Part shown: piece after piece, positions 43,431 to 54,381 of the stretch
Position numbering within the stretch: the first letter of the stretch is position 1
How the letters are laid out: every line of letters starts with the position of its first letter
Assembly (NCBI RefSeq): GCF_947172395.1
Contig: NC_069094.1
Coordinates: 7,492,292-7,556,291 of the forward strand
DNA length: 64,000 nt
Direction: 5' to 3'
Source: Bicyclus anynana
Taxonomy: Eukaryota; Arthropoda; Insecta; Lepidoptera; Nymphalidae
Program-made: the position numbers and the translations under genes
Notes under the pieces: generated by a model
Databases searched by the model: none
Told to the model about the DNA's origin: nothing
Seen by the model: the letters and a program-made list of their open reading frames with translations, nothing else

Positions 43431-43790
43431 AATGGTACTTTTTTAAATCTTGGCAAAGAGTTTTCATGTCAGAAAAGTACTCAACATTTTATGAATAAAA
43501 TTAACTTTGTGAGATAAATTATAAAAAAAAAACATTTAATTCTTTAAATTTAATAATTTTGACAATAAATGTCAACCATTTATCTGTATCAGAATTCAGA
43601 AACACGAAAATATTAATTTACTTTATTAGTACTACTGGCTGTGTTTGGTGCATTTTTCATTTGTCTAAAAAAACAAACGCAGCTGGCAAAAATGACAAGC
43701 GTATCAAAATGTCATCCTAAGGATACAGGCAAAGGTGCAAATTAATTTTCAGAAAGTGTGTTCAATGTGTATTGACACAAAAAGTTGTGA
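43431..43790 (+). repeat. Repeat family R5, copy 2
   Basis: GGTACTTTTTTAAATCTTGG, AAAACATTTAATTCTTTAA, TGTCAACCATTTATCTGTAT and AAATGACAAGCGTATCAAAA follow the order of 14838-15120, ending about GTGTTCAATGTGT. A 15-bp word GCACATGTGCCGTAATGTAA occurs twice just upstream (43340, 43377). Confidence 0.7.
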
Positions 43791-44222
43791 TTGGATTTGC
43801 TAAATCCATACTAATATTGTAAATAAGAAATTAAATCTATATGTCTGTTATACTTTTTTACACACCGCTGGAACAATTTTGATAAATTTTGGTTTAGAAC
43901 ACTGAAATAGGGAATCAAACATCTTTCATTTGAAGTATATTAGGTTTCAGGAAAACATTTTCCAGCGTATATTGTATTTTGGATCTTTACATAACAAGCC
44001 CCGTGTTGTAGCGTGTCCAGTGACCTAGAGGTTACAAGAATATTTATTGTTTATTAGGCGGTGCTAATACCCGTAAAATACGGTAACCGGCTCGAATGCT
44101 GAGGCGCCGCTTCGATACGATAACATTGATGGATGGTCTGCACTTAACTCCTGTAAGCTACTTACTTATAATAGCAGCGAGTGGTGTAATATAAATAGAG
44201 CGAGAGGCTGAGGAATTAAGAC
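43791..44222. other. Non-coding spacer
   Basis: 43800-43960 starts CATACTAATATTGTAAATAA and contains TTTGATAAATTTTGGTTTAG, probably an old Helitron-like body. The rest is unassigned. Confidence 0.45.
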
Positions 44223-44344
44223 TGCCTCCGTGGCGCAGCGGTGTATTTACAAGACGGAGGTCCACGGGTCGTACCCCGGCTGGGCCGATTGAGGTTTTCT
44301 TAATTGGTCCAGGTCTGGCTGGTGGGAGGCTTCGGCCGTGGCTG
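44223..44344 (+). repeat. SINE family 1, 3'-truncated
   Basis: Head TGCCTCCGTGGCGCAGCGGT, B-box variant GGGTCGTACCCCGG (disrupted) and the CCAGGTCTGGCTGGTGGGAG block, ending at CCGTGGCTG. A SINE truncated at its 3' side implies a later deletion or insertion. Confidence 0.8.
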
Positions 44345-44490
44345 CATTAAATTATAGTTTGGAGTTAATGGAAAAATTCATTTATTGGTCAGCAGTGGCA
44401 CTCGGGTCTCTAGGAGGACCATGGCTTGCTGTAAGGTGGCAACCGAGGTTAAAACTAAAATCAATCTTTATATACTAATCAAGCGAGATA

Positions 44491-44583
44491 TTATAGAGGA
44501 TTCGCTGGCTCAGTATCGTGATGTTTGGAATTCCCTACAAAAGGCCTATATCCTGCAGTGGACGTCGATCGGCTGATATGATG
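44491..44583 (+). mobile_element. Very short RTE-type LINE insertion with TSD
   Basis: TTCGCTGGCTCAGTATCGTG to GTGGACGTCGATCGGCTGAT plus ATGATG is the extreme 3' end of the LINE at 2392-2677. AAGCGAGATA flanks it at 44481-44490 and 44584-44593. The first ten bases (TTATAGAGGA) are not LINE consensus and may be untemplated. Confidence 0.8.
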
Positions 44584-44867
44584 AAGCGAGATAGTAAGAA
44601 GATGATGAGGCAAGGGTGTCCACCTTATCAGCGTTCGAAGTGGTGCCAATTGAATGAGAACGCAGACCCCGTGTAACGGGAATATGCGAGAAGAAAGAAG
44701 ATGGATAATTAGACCGACTTTAACCCAGGGCTTTGTGATATGTCACCAAATAGACAGACTTCTAGACTAATTAGGCAATTAAAAATAATACAAATCATGT
44801 ATATTTTTAACAATAGGACATATTTTTAAGTTATTTTCTTATATAGAAATCTGAATCCTTTTTAGTT

Positions 44868-44950
44868 ATTTTTAACCGATTTCAAAATGAGGAGGTTCTC
44901 AATTCGAGTCTATGTTTTGTTAGCGATCTGGAGGATCACACGTATTCGGT
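44868..44950 (+). repeat. ACCGACTTC-type repeat start
   Basis: TTTTTAACCGATTTCAAAAT with GAGGAGGTTCTCAATTCGAG resembles 17472. Only the first ~75 bp remain. 45011-45030 (GCGCCACGGACGCCGTC) and 45113-45155 are scraps of SINE families 1 and 2. Confidence 0.6.
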
Positions 44951-45279
44951 TATTGATTTGTGAATTGGTATCAGTATTATAATGTAGCGGTATTCGCAAA
45001 ATGGGACTCACTGCGCCACGGACGCCGTCAAGTTAATGTGTTAAGTGTCATGTCATGTCAAGTGTCATTGAATAAAAGAAAAAGGCCTTGCTTCTGCCAT
45101 ACGTATACCTATGGTTGGGTGGTGGACTATTGCCATTCTGAGAGGAGACTCAAGCTATCTATTTCGATATCTTTTTCACTGCCCACACCATTAAACAGAC
45201 TTGAGCGTATGTGACTGGCGTTAGTAAACATGTTTTACATTTTGTCTGTCGGTATCTCGTTACATACTCGTATAAGCTA

Positions 45280-45839
45280 TAGACTACAAGCCTTTGAACA
45301 AAAATTACCTGTGAAATGAACCAACGTGAATAACGCTTAGAAGGCTGTTACTATATCAAAAAATAACTCTAAGCACTATGCCGTCATTTCTGAGCGGTAC
45401 AGTGGTGAGTACGCGAGTGAATGGAATTTCTCAGGTACAAATGATGAATTACGACTAATTATAATTGTACGGCTTTGTTATAGTGTTAAAGATGATTAAA
45501 AATAAATGTCGAAAATCCTAGTGTCGTACTAAAATGATGTTCAGAACAAATGTCGACAACTGCAGAAGCAAAATAGGTCATTTATTACTGTACGGCATTT
45601 GTGCAATTCCTTTTGTATACATATACAGATACTTTACCCGTAAACGCCGTACATATTTCCAGCGCAGGAGTCGAAAGATAAGGTTCGCAAGCCTTACTCT
45701 TCACTCGCGTACTCACCTGTACCGCTCAGCAATGACGGCATAGTGCTCAGAGTTATTTTTTGATATAGTAACAACTTTCTAAGCGTTATTCATGTTGGTT
45801 CATTTCACATGTAATTTTTGTTCAAGGGCTTGTAGTCTA
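45280..45839. mobile_element. 560-bp element with ~138-bp terminal inverted repeats
   Basis: The left arm (TAGACTACAAGCCTTTGAAC, TGAAATGAACCAACGTGAAT, CACTATGCCGTCATT, GTGAGTACGCGAGTG) is matched by its complement at the right (CACTCGCGTACTCAC to GGCTTGTAGTCTA) with few differences. CTA flanks both sides (45277-45279, 45840-45842). The 280-bp centre has no transposase. A non-autonomous cut-and-paste transposon; the 3-bp duplication is not decisive. Confidence 0.8.
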
Positions 45840-46229
45840 CTAGCCATGTTACAGCATCTACTTGTAATTCATTTGGCGGCCGTCATCAGCGATTAGTCGC
45901 CCGTGCGCCGTGTGTAGCGCCGCACAGCGACATCAAGGCAAATGGGCTCGGAATCGCTTTGATCGTTTTGCCGGAAGGTTAATGAATTCTCTCGCTCCAA
46001 TAAACATTTCGGTTCATCGATGAAGCGAGCATGCTTTTTAATTTTATCTACATTTATTGTTAAACTACATTGTCTATAACACTTGAATATTATAATGATA
46101 TAGCATCCTTTGCAAATCACTGGCATGTCTCTCAATAAGTTCAAAGTTTTTATTAAACGTAAGCTTATAGAAAAGTCATATTATAGTGTCAATGATTACG
46201 TAAATGACAAAATTGCTTGAAAATGAAAT

Positions 46230-46483
46230 GTATTACATGACAGGCTACTTATATACCTATCGTAAAATGGTGATAAACTAAAAAAGGATAAACCTGGCTG
46301 AGTTTGTTGTGGGCTCTTCTCGAACCAAGGCGCGTTTGGAACCCTCGTAACTTTAATTTTAAGTTTTCGAAAAATTATTATCACCATTATCTTAAGTTTA
46401 CTATTATTACCTGACGTTTCGAAAGAGTTTGTAAACTAAGCCTATTTGAAATAAATGAATTTTGACTTTGACTTTGACTTTGT
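46230..46483 (+). mobile_element. LINE 3' end with (TTTGAC)n tail
   Basis: ACCTGGCTGAGTTTGTTGTG, CCAAGGCGCGTTTGGAACCC, CCTGACGTTTCGAAAGAG and CCTATTTGAAATAAATGAAT are followed by three TTTGAC units. Copies are at 57233-57420 and 60478-60590 (minus). Such a short tandem tail is typical of 5'-truncated non-LTR insertions. Confidence 0.7.
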
Positions 46484-47090
46484 TGATCCTGGCATATATA
46501 GGTTTATTTTAGGGAGTTTTCCCCTGACAACTCATGGCCGATGTGATAAAGCAGAGTTGACACTTAATTCTGGCATGTATGTTCTCCTCATTTCTGATTC
46601 GATCACGCAGAGATACTCCTAACATAGCTCGTTCCATCCGTTTCCAACGTGTTGCTAATGTCTGATGATAAACAAAGAAGCACCTTGCGGAGGTTCGCGG
46701 TAGCTTAGAAGACGCCTACTAGCGAATAGGCAGTGGCCTGTTTACTGTTGTCTTGAAGATATCCTATCCATATTATAGGTAGAGAAAACAGCAGCTGAAA
46801 AGGCATTTCACATCTTCGCTGTGCGACTCAACAACGAGGGACCAAGACCTCAGTAGCCTAGCATGCGTCAACGACATATCTCCTATAGATAATAGACTAA
46901 CAGCGACTAATAGCGGGGGAAAAAGAAATATTGTTCTTTCGTCTGAACGCAAGGAAATAGAGAGCGATAGATAGATTTTCTATTGCGCCGCTATTGGTTG
47001 GTATTTGTATTTCTCTCGTCGCCCGTGCTGCGTGATACTAGGACTGCAGAAGTATCTAATGGTTGTGTTATAGAAGAATCTTATTTCCAG
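46484..47090 (+). promoter_or_regulatory. Region upstream of the candidate gene start
   Basis: An inverted CCAAT word (GCTATTGGTTGG) lies at about 46990 and GC content rises towards 47090. No TATA box was found. TTATTTCCAG at 47081-47090 could be a splice acceptor, in which case transcription starts further upstream. No repeat family occurs between 46490 and 47090. Confidence 0.35.
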
Positions 47091-47264
47091 GAGTGTGGCA
47101 CAACCACGAGAACACGGTGGGGATGAGCGGGGGTTCGCGCCGCGGGCGATAGTACAGCGCCTGCCCGCGCCGGCCCCCCTCCCCGCAGCACGCGCGCCCA
47201 CATCGCTCCCCCGCAGCCATGGTGCGAGACAAGAAGTCACCGCACAAGACAGACTCACAGAAAT
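47091..47264 (+). CDS. Candidate first coding exon of a host gene
   Basis: The ATG at 47219 sits in a near-perfect Kozak context (CCGCAGCCATGGTG). Fifteen codons follow, MVRDKKSPHKTDSQK, plus one base, then GTAAGT at 47265-47270, a consensus donor (phase 1). The peptide is basic and hydrophilic with no signal peptide. The 5' part is strongly GC- and CpG-rich (CCCGCGCCGGCCCCCCTCCC), as expected for a promoter-proximal untranslated leader. A ten-codon upstream frame (ATG 47123, stop 47150) lies in the leader. The exon start is either a transcription start or the acceptor ending at 47090. I do not recognise the protein, and no downstream exon in phase was found, so the intron probably leaves the window. 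Confidence 0.6.
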
Positions 47265-48621
47265 GTAAGTTTAGCTTTCACCTACTTTTGTCCGCATAGT
47301 GTCGAGCTATGAGGCTCGCGACTTGCAGAGTTTCGTGTAATATCGAGATTTGTGCTGCTTTGATTTGACCAATTACCAACGTATGACTACGTACGCGAGG
47401 TTTCGTTCCACTTTGCCGGAGATAACAAGCTTATCTCTTTCTATTCTCCTGGTAATGTGACCGAAGTACCTACTCGAGGATGCTCTGAGGTGGTGAATAA
47501 TCTCCATTTTGGAGATGTTCAGGTGTCTACCATACGTTCCAAAGAAATAAAGAAAACAAAATAATGTCGATGTTTCATGTCGTCCTATGACGTCTCACGT
47601 TTTCTTTGTTCCCGAAGACCAGTTCACATGGATTTCGGGTTTTGGGCAAACCAAAATCTACTTAGTAGATATTTTTATTAAAAAAATCATCCTGTCATCA
47701 TTAATATAGTACATGTAATCGATGCTCTAATATTCTACTTAATAATTTATTTCACACCCTAACCATAAGCGGCTGCACAAGTGGTCTGCAGCTATTATGG
47801 GATTTACCTGCAGACTTTTTTCTTCCGCTATTTGGTACACCGTGTATTGCCTGAAGCTGAACCTCATCACAAATTTTGAAATTACCATCATTTATCTTCA
47901 AGCCGATAGACGTCTATTAAACATAAGCTTTTTGTAAGGACTTCTAATCAAGACTGCCGCAGCCTGTATCCGTATAAATGTATTTCAGTTTTAATTAGGC
48001 GTGTGTAAAATAGCTTAACTACAACTTAGTAGCTTTTATTACAGCCCAAGGTAGGCGCTTTATCCATTCAGAGCGACAATAATTAGTCGGGCGAAGAACC
48101 AGAATTGCTCCTCGGGGTACGCCTCTGTTGGCCTAAAGCCAATGTTGTACGTGAACGCTAGGCGGCTAGCCCATTCATATTGGCTGATAGGATTTCTGCC
48201 TCAGCCAAAGACTCCACCAGTAAATGGGCATACAAATCCTTAATTTATAAAAATCTTGCTGAATTTTACGTGCCTTATCTAACATCTACCCAAGTCTGAT
48301 AAAGGTGGTGGTAGTAGGAGACTTTATAATATTATGTACTTTTTATATAATACAAGCATTGTAATAAATTGATGTATTATAAAACATACTATAGTTTACT
48401 TAATATAGACCAGTGTGCCTAGTGGGAGTTTTCAATATTTTCATACTGTTACTATCACGTTGACGTTTTCGCAAATTTTATATGTAATTGAAATAGTTGT
48501 GCAGTAGTGCCACTAGATGGCGCTGTTTCAATTCCTTAGAAATTCGCGTTTACGTTACGTGACGGTAACAAAATTAATCTGCCACTAGGCCCTCAGTTAC
48601 AGCAACATACTTAGTTATCTA
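47265..48621 (+). other. Probable first intron, proximal part
   Basis: Begins with the GTAAGT donor. 48040-48230 (TAGTCGGGCGAAGAACCAGA, CCTCGGGGTACGCCTCTGTT) is GC-richer without an open frame or splice pair. 48500-48560 carries AGATGGCGCTGTTTC, a word also found near 6124. Otherwise AT-rich. Confidence 0.4.
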
Positions 48622-48794
48622 TTTATACTAATATTATGAAGAGGTAAAGTTTGTGGTATTGTAGGGGGTCTCTAGATTTATTGAAATTGAAAATTCTTTT
48701 ATCTATAGAAACGTTACTTGTGAATGTCATAAGCTATCTTTTGTCCCCGTGTTCCCGCGGGAACTACGCGCGTGGAACTGCAGGCGTCTGCTAG
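48622..48794 (+). mobile_element. Short Helitron-like element, type B
   Basis: It starts ATACTAATATTATGAAGAGG and ends GTTCCCGCGGGAACTACGCG, then GTGGAACTGCAGGCGTCTGC and TAG. It is diverged from 4858-5049 and the last base differs (CTAGA, not CTAGT). Confidence 0.65.
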
Positions 48795-48949
48795 AAAAAA
48801 AGAAACCTTTTCATAATGAACAATAATATTAAAGTTAACTTTCACATATTTGCGTTACTCCTATTAATCATGATACTTTAAAACAATAAACTCAGAGTGA
48901 ATCTCGGTGAATCCGTATGTTATTATTTTAAGTTATATTACTTACATAC

Positions 48950-49160
48950 CAATTGGTCTAAGATCGATCAGTAAAAATATGTACCCTCATGTGTTATTTA
49001 TCAAAGCGCACGTATGTCATACGACGTTTTATTTATAACACATTTGCGAGGAAACACACTTTGAACACACTTTCTGAATTTGCATGTTTGCCTGTTTTCC
49101 TTATGATGACATTTTGATACGTTTGTCATTTTTGCACAGATAGTGAAGTGCGTGCGTTTT
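48950..49160 (-). repeat. Repeat family R5, inverted fragment
   Basis: 48995-49160 is the complement of 15040-15200 (GACATACGTGCGCTTTG, AAAACGTCGTATGACATACG, GCAAAAATGACAAACGTATC). It is joined to the TTGGTCTAAGATC block shared with 17029-17075. Confidence 0.7.
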
Positions 49161-50869
49161 ATTTAGGCAAATGCAAACAGCCAATTATTATTAGATTAAT
49201 AATTTAATTCGGCCGCAATTTAACCAGGCAACCTATGTGTAAATGAATAATAGATGACGGTATACAATATTCCTTATGCAAGATATTGTACTAAATTACC
49301 AGTATACATACATAGATATGACATAGTGTTTCAACATAGGTTCTGTTAAAACATAGGATTTATTTAGTTATAATATTAATTCTAAACACAGTAAAATTTT
49401 GAGCACCAAAACTCTACACTTAAGCTCGAAGTTACAGAACATAAAGCACTTAAGCTACTTGTATGCTCCAAGTGAATGTTGCTTGACCGCATATTAATAT
49501 TTAAAGTTATATTACTGGTATGTACAGTATACATAAAGATATATGCTCACGCAGTAGGAAGTTAGACGATAACTTGCCTTTCAATCAAGGCGACGTTCTA
49601 TGAATGGCGTCAACAAGCGCTTCGGATGCGATAAGCTTTTCTTTGAAATCTCCTACATTTCCTGTATCGAGTTTCGGATAGGCGAATAAATGGGTTCATT
49701 ACTGAGGACGTAGCGGCGGAGGATTTAGGAGGATTCCCTCGACGATTTACGGCGTCCCGTAACTTTGGATATTTTGTGTAAACAAATATCTAAATTATAT
49801 TTGCTAAATCTATTGTGCATAAAACGAAGGTCTATCAAGTAAATTAAATTTATAAACCATATGAAAACACTAATAATCTTATAAATCGCACAAACCTGTT
49901 CAATAATTTTAAAGCCTTCAAAGTTTTTTTCGGGTGATTTATGAGGAAGGTTCAGGTTCAGAATAATTTGTCAAGGGTAAATTGGTTCAAATAAAAATGA
50001 AAAAATAAAAATAAATTATATGATGCTTTCTGAAAAATTTCTGAGAGCTTTTATAAAAAACGGTGCCCAATGCAACTTTATGGATTTATAACGGACAACG
50101 CATGGTGAGATATTCATTCATATATTTTATCTACAATAGTCGGCGATGGAATATCTTCTTAAAAATGTTCACGTAGATAAAATGCGGGAATTAGAAAGTT
50201 TAAAAGTCTGTTTTTTAAACCACCAGCCAATACAACGTCGGCCCCGGGAACCCAGGTATACCCCCATATCCGTTTATGGAATAATGAGATGATGTATAAA
50301 TAAAGATCTGGTTAAATAATTGGCTTATTTAATTAAATTGGTTAATGTTTCTTGTAGAATTTTTTTTATCACTTTTCTTGCTTAAAAGGTTTGCCAGTGT
50401 GCCAAAGCGGCGAAGCAACATATTTTGAAGCTGTATTTATTTTTTCTGTTATCTACCACTAAGCATAATAAACAAACCAATTATAAATCTGCGAAAAAAA
50501 TGTCGTAAAAGCCACAGATTACTCTGCTCAGGCTGTATATGGTCAACGATCTCTAGTCTCTAAGCTTTTCATTATTGGGAACAAAGAGAGACGAAGATAT
50601 TATTTCATGGATTCACCGTGCGGGTGCCGGGTCCATCGCGTGGTAGAGAGAAAAACTCCGAGTAGAATCCTGAACTTGAAAGTGACTACAGGATGTAGGG
50701 TTAAAGAAATTTCTTGACGATCGATCAACACTCTCCGTTCTCTGCTCGTGTTGTTCTCCCTGCCTAGCCAAATTTGGTAAGATCTTATTAGTGCAGCTTT
50801 GATTTAATTATTAATGTGTTGATATTGTGATTTCATTATTGATAAAGTAGTGATTTCATTCCAGACCAG
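49161..50869. other. Non-coding stretch with one unique segment
   Basis: 49545-49775 (GGCGACGTTCTATGAATGGC, CTTCGGATGCGATAAGCTTT, GGACGTAGCGGCGGAGGATT) is GC-richer and matches no repeat here. Its frames are interrupted and it could be conserved non-coding DNA. 50600-50760 is likewise unassigned. Confidence 0.4.
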
Positions 50870-50906
50870 GACCGGGGATGCGGGCAAATTCGTGGGCGTC
50901 TGCTAG
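50870..50906 (+). mobile_element. Helitron-like 3' end
   Basis: ATGCGGGCAAATTCGTGGGC then GTCTGCTAG and T. Only the end hairpin region is recognisable. Confidence 0.5.
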
Positions 50907-51317
50907 TGTTGTATAATAAATAAAACAAAGAAATCTTTTATTACAACATACTTCTCAATCGCTACTCATTTTATTTGAAATTGACTTCCGCCGACCGATA
51001 CAGTTGGCACAATTATGATGGAGTCGCATCGGGAATTGAATCCAGTCGCCCGGCACTGCAATCAATAGGTACACACTGGCTACCTCAAATGTGCTCGCTT
51101 TACTCGTGAATGATGGAAATACGTTATTGGTTGTCTAGGTACTTTCTCTCGGTTGAAATAACACGAAAATTAAAATTATATTTCACTTGTAAAATATATT
51201 TTCGTCTGTCATTTCGCCTGTTTTATCTAAGATTATAGTCGCTATAGACTTCAACTCTAACCCTTTTAATTTAAAACAACAAATTATACTAAACTTTTTC
51301 CTGAAAGGAGATATCCG
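50907..51317. other. Non-coding spacer
   Basis: 50990-51075 carries TCGGGAATTGAATCCAGTCG, a B-box-like word on the minus strand, probably from an old tRNA-derived repeat. Otherwise unassigned. Confidence 0.45.
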
Positions 51318-51700
51318 AAAATTGAAAAATGTACTAAAATCTTGAATATTTTATTACATCACTCCATTAGAATCTTAGCCGAAATAACATTCGACAACAG
51401 AGAAAATAAGCTAACTTCATGATTTTCACGCCAATCGCAGTAATTTATTCCTCTTTGATGCGTATTTCACTGATTGTCAGTAGTCTTTGCAAACACGAGC
51501 TGTCATGTCGGATCACTCAATGAATGATTATCAAATATCATTTTTTGTTTTCATTAGATGTGTCAAGTTAGTGTGAAATCGTTATTAAAACTGTCGCCTG
51601 TCAGTAGGACACAGATAATGTAATGAAATTTATGTCAAACAGATATGAATTATTGCCCACCTGTAACAAGTAATTTAAGTGATTAGGCAAATATAGATTT
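51318..51700 (+). repeat. Repeat family R6, copy 2
   Basis: Second copy of the 37566-37950 family with the same word order (GAAAAATGTACTAAAATCTT, GCGTATTTCACTGATTGTCA, GTGTCAAGTTAGTGTGAAAT, TAATGAAATTTATGTCAAAC). Confidence 0.7.
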
Positions 51701-51704
51701 CTTT

Positions 51705-52197
51705 TATTAAGTGCTTGAAGACGAGTCTTCGAACAGTGCTTGTTGCCAGTGATGAACTACGGGTTCGAGATTTGGTCGCTAACTATGTGCTTTATTAGAA
51801 GGCTTAAAATCACTCAACGGGCGATGGAGTGAGTTATGCTCGGAGTTTCTCTGCGTGACCAAATCAGAAATGAGGAGATCCGTAAAAGAACCAAAGTCTG
51901 ACATAGCTCAGCGACTCGCGAAGGAGAAGTGGCAATGGCCAGGCCACATAGTTCGAAGAGCCTACGGGCGTTGGAGACCCAAGATGCTGGAATGGCGACC
52001 CCGCAACAAAAAGCGCAGTGTTGCTTGACCCTCCGCTATAGGTGGACCGAGGACATCAAGCGAGTTGCATAAAGCCGTTGCATGCTGGCGGCTCGAGACC
52101 GTGTCCAAGAAGACCGTTGTGTTTGGAAGTCCATGCATGAGGCCTATGTCCAGCATGTAGTGGACATCCATCGGATGATGATGATGATGATGATGAT
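51705..52197 (+). pseudogene. RTE-type LINE 3' end, longest copy
   Basis: The disrupted frame reads, in pieces, a reverse-transcriptase C-terminal region: VFEQCLLPVMNYGFEIWSL, SLRDQIRNEEIRKRTK, WPGHIVRRAYGRW, LEWRPRNKKRS and VWKSMHEAYVQHV. It has frameshifts and a stop-containing segment near 51820-51900 and ends in (GAT)n at 52178-52200. It is truncated upstream of the catalytic YADD box, so it cannot be functional. Confidence 0.82.
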
Positions 52198-52291
52198 ATC
52201 ATTGATCGTTATATAAATTCTACTATTCTTTTTCTGTCTTCTCCCTTTACTTATATATATTTATTTTACTATGGTAGGTATAATAAATATA

Positions 52292-52674
52292 CAGGGTGAT
52301 TCGGTCTTTAGTGCGGATATTTTTTTTCGTGGTTCTGTATCATTAATAGAATGTAAATCTACAAACAGTTCGATACATTTTATGTAATTTTTTTTTTAAT
52401 TTATGTCTCTAAAATAACAAAATAATGTACATATTATTACTAAACAAGATATATTCAGCTTAAAAGTGATCTGGTGACGTCCTTTAGGTATCAAACGAAA
52501 ATAAAATAAACGCACAATAGGGTGACCCTAAAATTCTGTTCAAAAGTAAATAACTTTAGCTAACGATAATTTTGTTATTTTTGAGTAAAAAAAAAAAAGA
52601 AAAAATACGTGATCATTAAATTTTGTTTATGTACAAAATATAAAAATATCCGCACTAAAAAAATTTTCTTCCTG
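52292..52674 (+). mobile_element. 383-bp MITE (family M1), copy 2
   Basis: Bounded by TA on both sides (52290-52291, 52675-52676). Ends CAGGGTGATTCGGTCTTTAG and CACTAAAAAAATTTTCTTCC plus TG. It has exactly the length of the nested copy at 30444-30826 and is nearly identical. Confidence 0.87.
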
Positions 52675-52723
52675 TATAAGAAAAGGGAGAAACTGATCAA
52701 TTTTGACAGAATCGTGTGGTATA

Positions 52724-52809
52724 TATACCCAGAGGTACAAATATCCGCCCACTTTAATATACTCACGTCATATGAAAGTGGGCGAATAATTATTGTGCCT
52801 CTGAGTATA
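52724..52809. mobile_element. Palindromic MITE, diverged copy 2
   Basis: The TATACCCAGAGGTAC / GTGCCTCTGAGTATA arms and CCGCCCACTTTAATAT / ATATGAAAGTGGGCG inner arms correspond to 10920-11002. The arms now mismatch at several positions. Confidence 0.75.
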
Positions 52810-53051
52810 TTTTGAGAGATCAAGTTATGTAAGCAAACCGGTACTTTTAAATACTTTAATCGTGCAAATTAAAAAATTAAAATCGTGCAATCTATACAAC
52901 ATTTTTTACCAAGACGTATTTCCCAGATACTGACGTCAAAGCATTTAGAAGATAATTTTAATGAATCACTGAATACGACTTGTTTACTAAATTATAAGTA
53001 TTACCTTAAGATTATTTGCTAAGGAAAAGATGTAACGAACTCAATACGAGT

Positions 53052-53073
53052 ATAATAATAATAATAATAATAA
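53052..53073. repeat. (ATA)n microsatellite inside a small inverted repeat
   Basis: About seven TAA units, flanked by AACGAACT (53034) and AAGTTCGTT (53084), which are complementary. Confidence 0.85.
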
Positions 53074-53266
53074 GTGTGTTAAGTTCGTTTTGTTTGATTT
53101 TTAGAGTTCCTTGTTTTGTGATAAAAATTTCAAAATATAATGTTGGCGATTACCAAGAATCTTTTATACAATAGGGTATCTCATAGGTAAAAATTAAAAA
53201 AAAAACAAGTTACATTTCGCTGTTCGACTTCAAAAGTACGAAAATGTGCTCCACTTTTTGACTTTT

Positions 53267-53421
53267 TTGGCCTTCGTGGTACAGTGGTATGCACGGTGGA
53301 TTTACAAGATGGAGGTCTTGGGTTCGATCCCCGGCTGGGCCGATTGAGACTTTCTTAATTGGTCCAGGTCTGGCTGGTGGGAGGCTTCCGCCGTGGCTAG
53401 TTATCACCCTACCGGCAAGCG
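53267..53421 (+). repeat. SINE family 1, 3'-truncated
   Basis: A box CGTGGTACAGTGGTA, B box GGTTCGATCCC, then GTCCAGGTCTGGCTGGTGGG. It stops at ACCGGCAAGCG within the body. The pol III boxes are intact. Confidence 0.83.
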
Positions 53422-53522
53422 TATACCCTCTGTTATGGGTACCTACTACGATAGCTGATTTTAATTAGATATTTGGATAGATATTAAGATTTATAAATAT
53501 TCCTCACATAAAATATTTTCTA

Positions 53523-53577
53523 GTTGTGGGAATTGAACCCACAGATAGCAGAGTCATATACCCACTGCGCCAAAATG
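53523..53577 (-). repeat. SINE family 4, tRNA-like head
   Basis: The minus strand reads TTGGCGCAGTGGGTATATGA (A box) and GTGGGTTCAATTCCCACAAC (B-box region), like 55802-55910. Only the head remains. Confidence 0.6.
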
Positions 53578-54224
53578 TAGCATGTAGTAGTTTTTTTTTT
53601 AAAAGCCTTTGTATATTTTTAAAGTCAAAAAGCGCAAAATAACACCTTATGTGCTCTCTACTGGTCATTGAAAGAATAGACTCCGCGCCACGAAAGAAGT
53701 CCCGCGGCTTACACAAATGACAAAAAGACGGCCATTACCAAATTACAATGAGCTTCATTTAAGACATTAACGCCGCATCTACAGGACTTGTTTTGTGGCG
53801 CGGAGTAAAGATTTAATTTTATGGCAAAGCAATAACGCCGGCACGCGACATTGCTCCGCTATCCCATGGTCATGACAAGGGTTTTGTTCGCAGCTGAAAC
53901 ACAAACTAATATTAAATATGAAACAGTATCAATCAACAAGGGTTGACATGTTGACCAAGTCCCTCGTTTTAGTGAAATTATAGCATAGTTGCTTCTGGTT
54001 CTAGTTACATAAACTTAACGAAGAACTTACAATTGTTTCTAAGCAATTTATTCCAAGGACCTCCAATTTTCCTAATAATAAAAATATTCTGTAGACGTTG
54101 AATGTATATTATCTTTGAAAACAGTGTTTTCTGAAGTGCATATGGATAAACAGGATACTAAAATACAAACAAAATATTTAAAATGTTTGTCTGTGAGTTT
54201 GTTGTCTCTGGAACAGCAGAACCG
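53578..54224. other. Non-coding spacer
   Basis: Unassigned. 54175-54224 has Helitron-like words (GGAACAGCAGAACCGATTTT). Confidence 0.45.
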
Positions 54225-54381
54225 ATTTTAATGTTAGATCGTTATTGCTTATGCTTATTGCTTAAAATGGAAAATAATAAAAAAAATACAACCGACTTCA
54301 AAACTTATTTTTTTTATTAAAATTTTTATTATTTTCCATTTTAAGCAATAAGCATAAGCAATAACGATCTAACATTAAAAT
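54225..54381. repeat. Perfect 59-bp inverted repeat
   Basis: The arm at 54225-54283 (starting ATTTTAATGTTAGATCGTTA, ending AAAATAATAAAAA) is an exact complement of 54323-54381. The 39-base loop contains ACAACCGACTTCAAAAC, the start word of the dispersed ACCGACTTC repeat. Perfect identity over 59 bp implies a recent inverted duplication. Confidence 0.92.

Noticed and set aside
46980..47258. 92-codon minus frame over the GC-rich leader
   Set aside because: High GC content removes stop codons on the opposite strand. The plus strand has the Kozak ATG and the splice donor.
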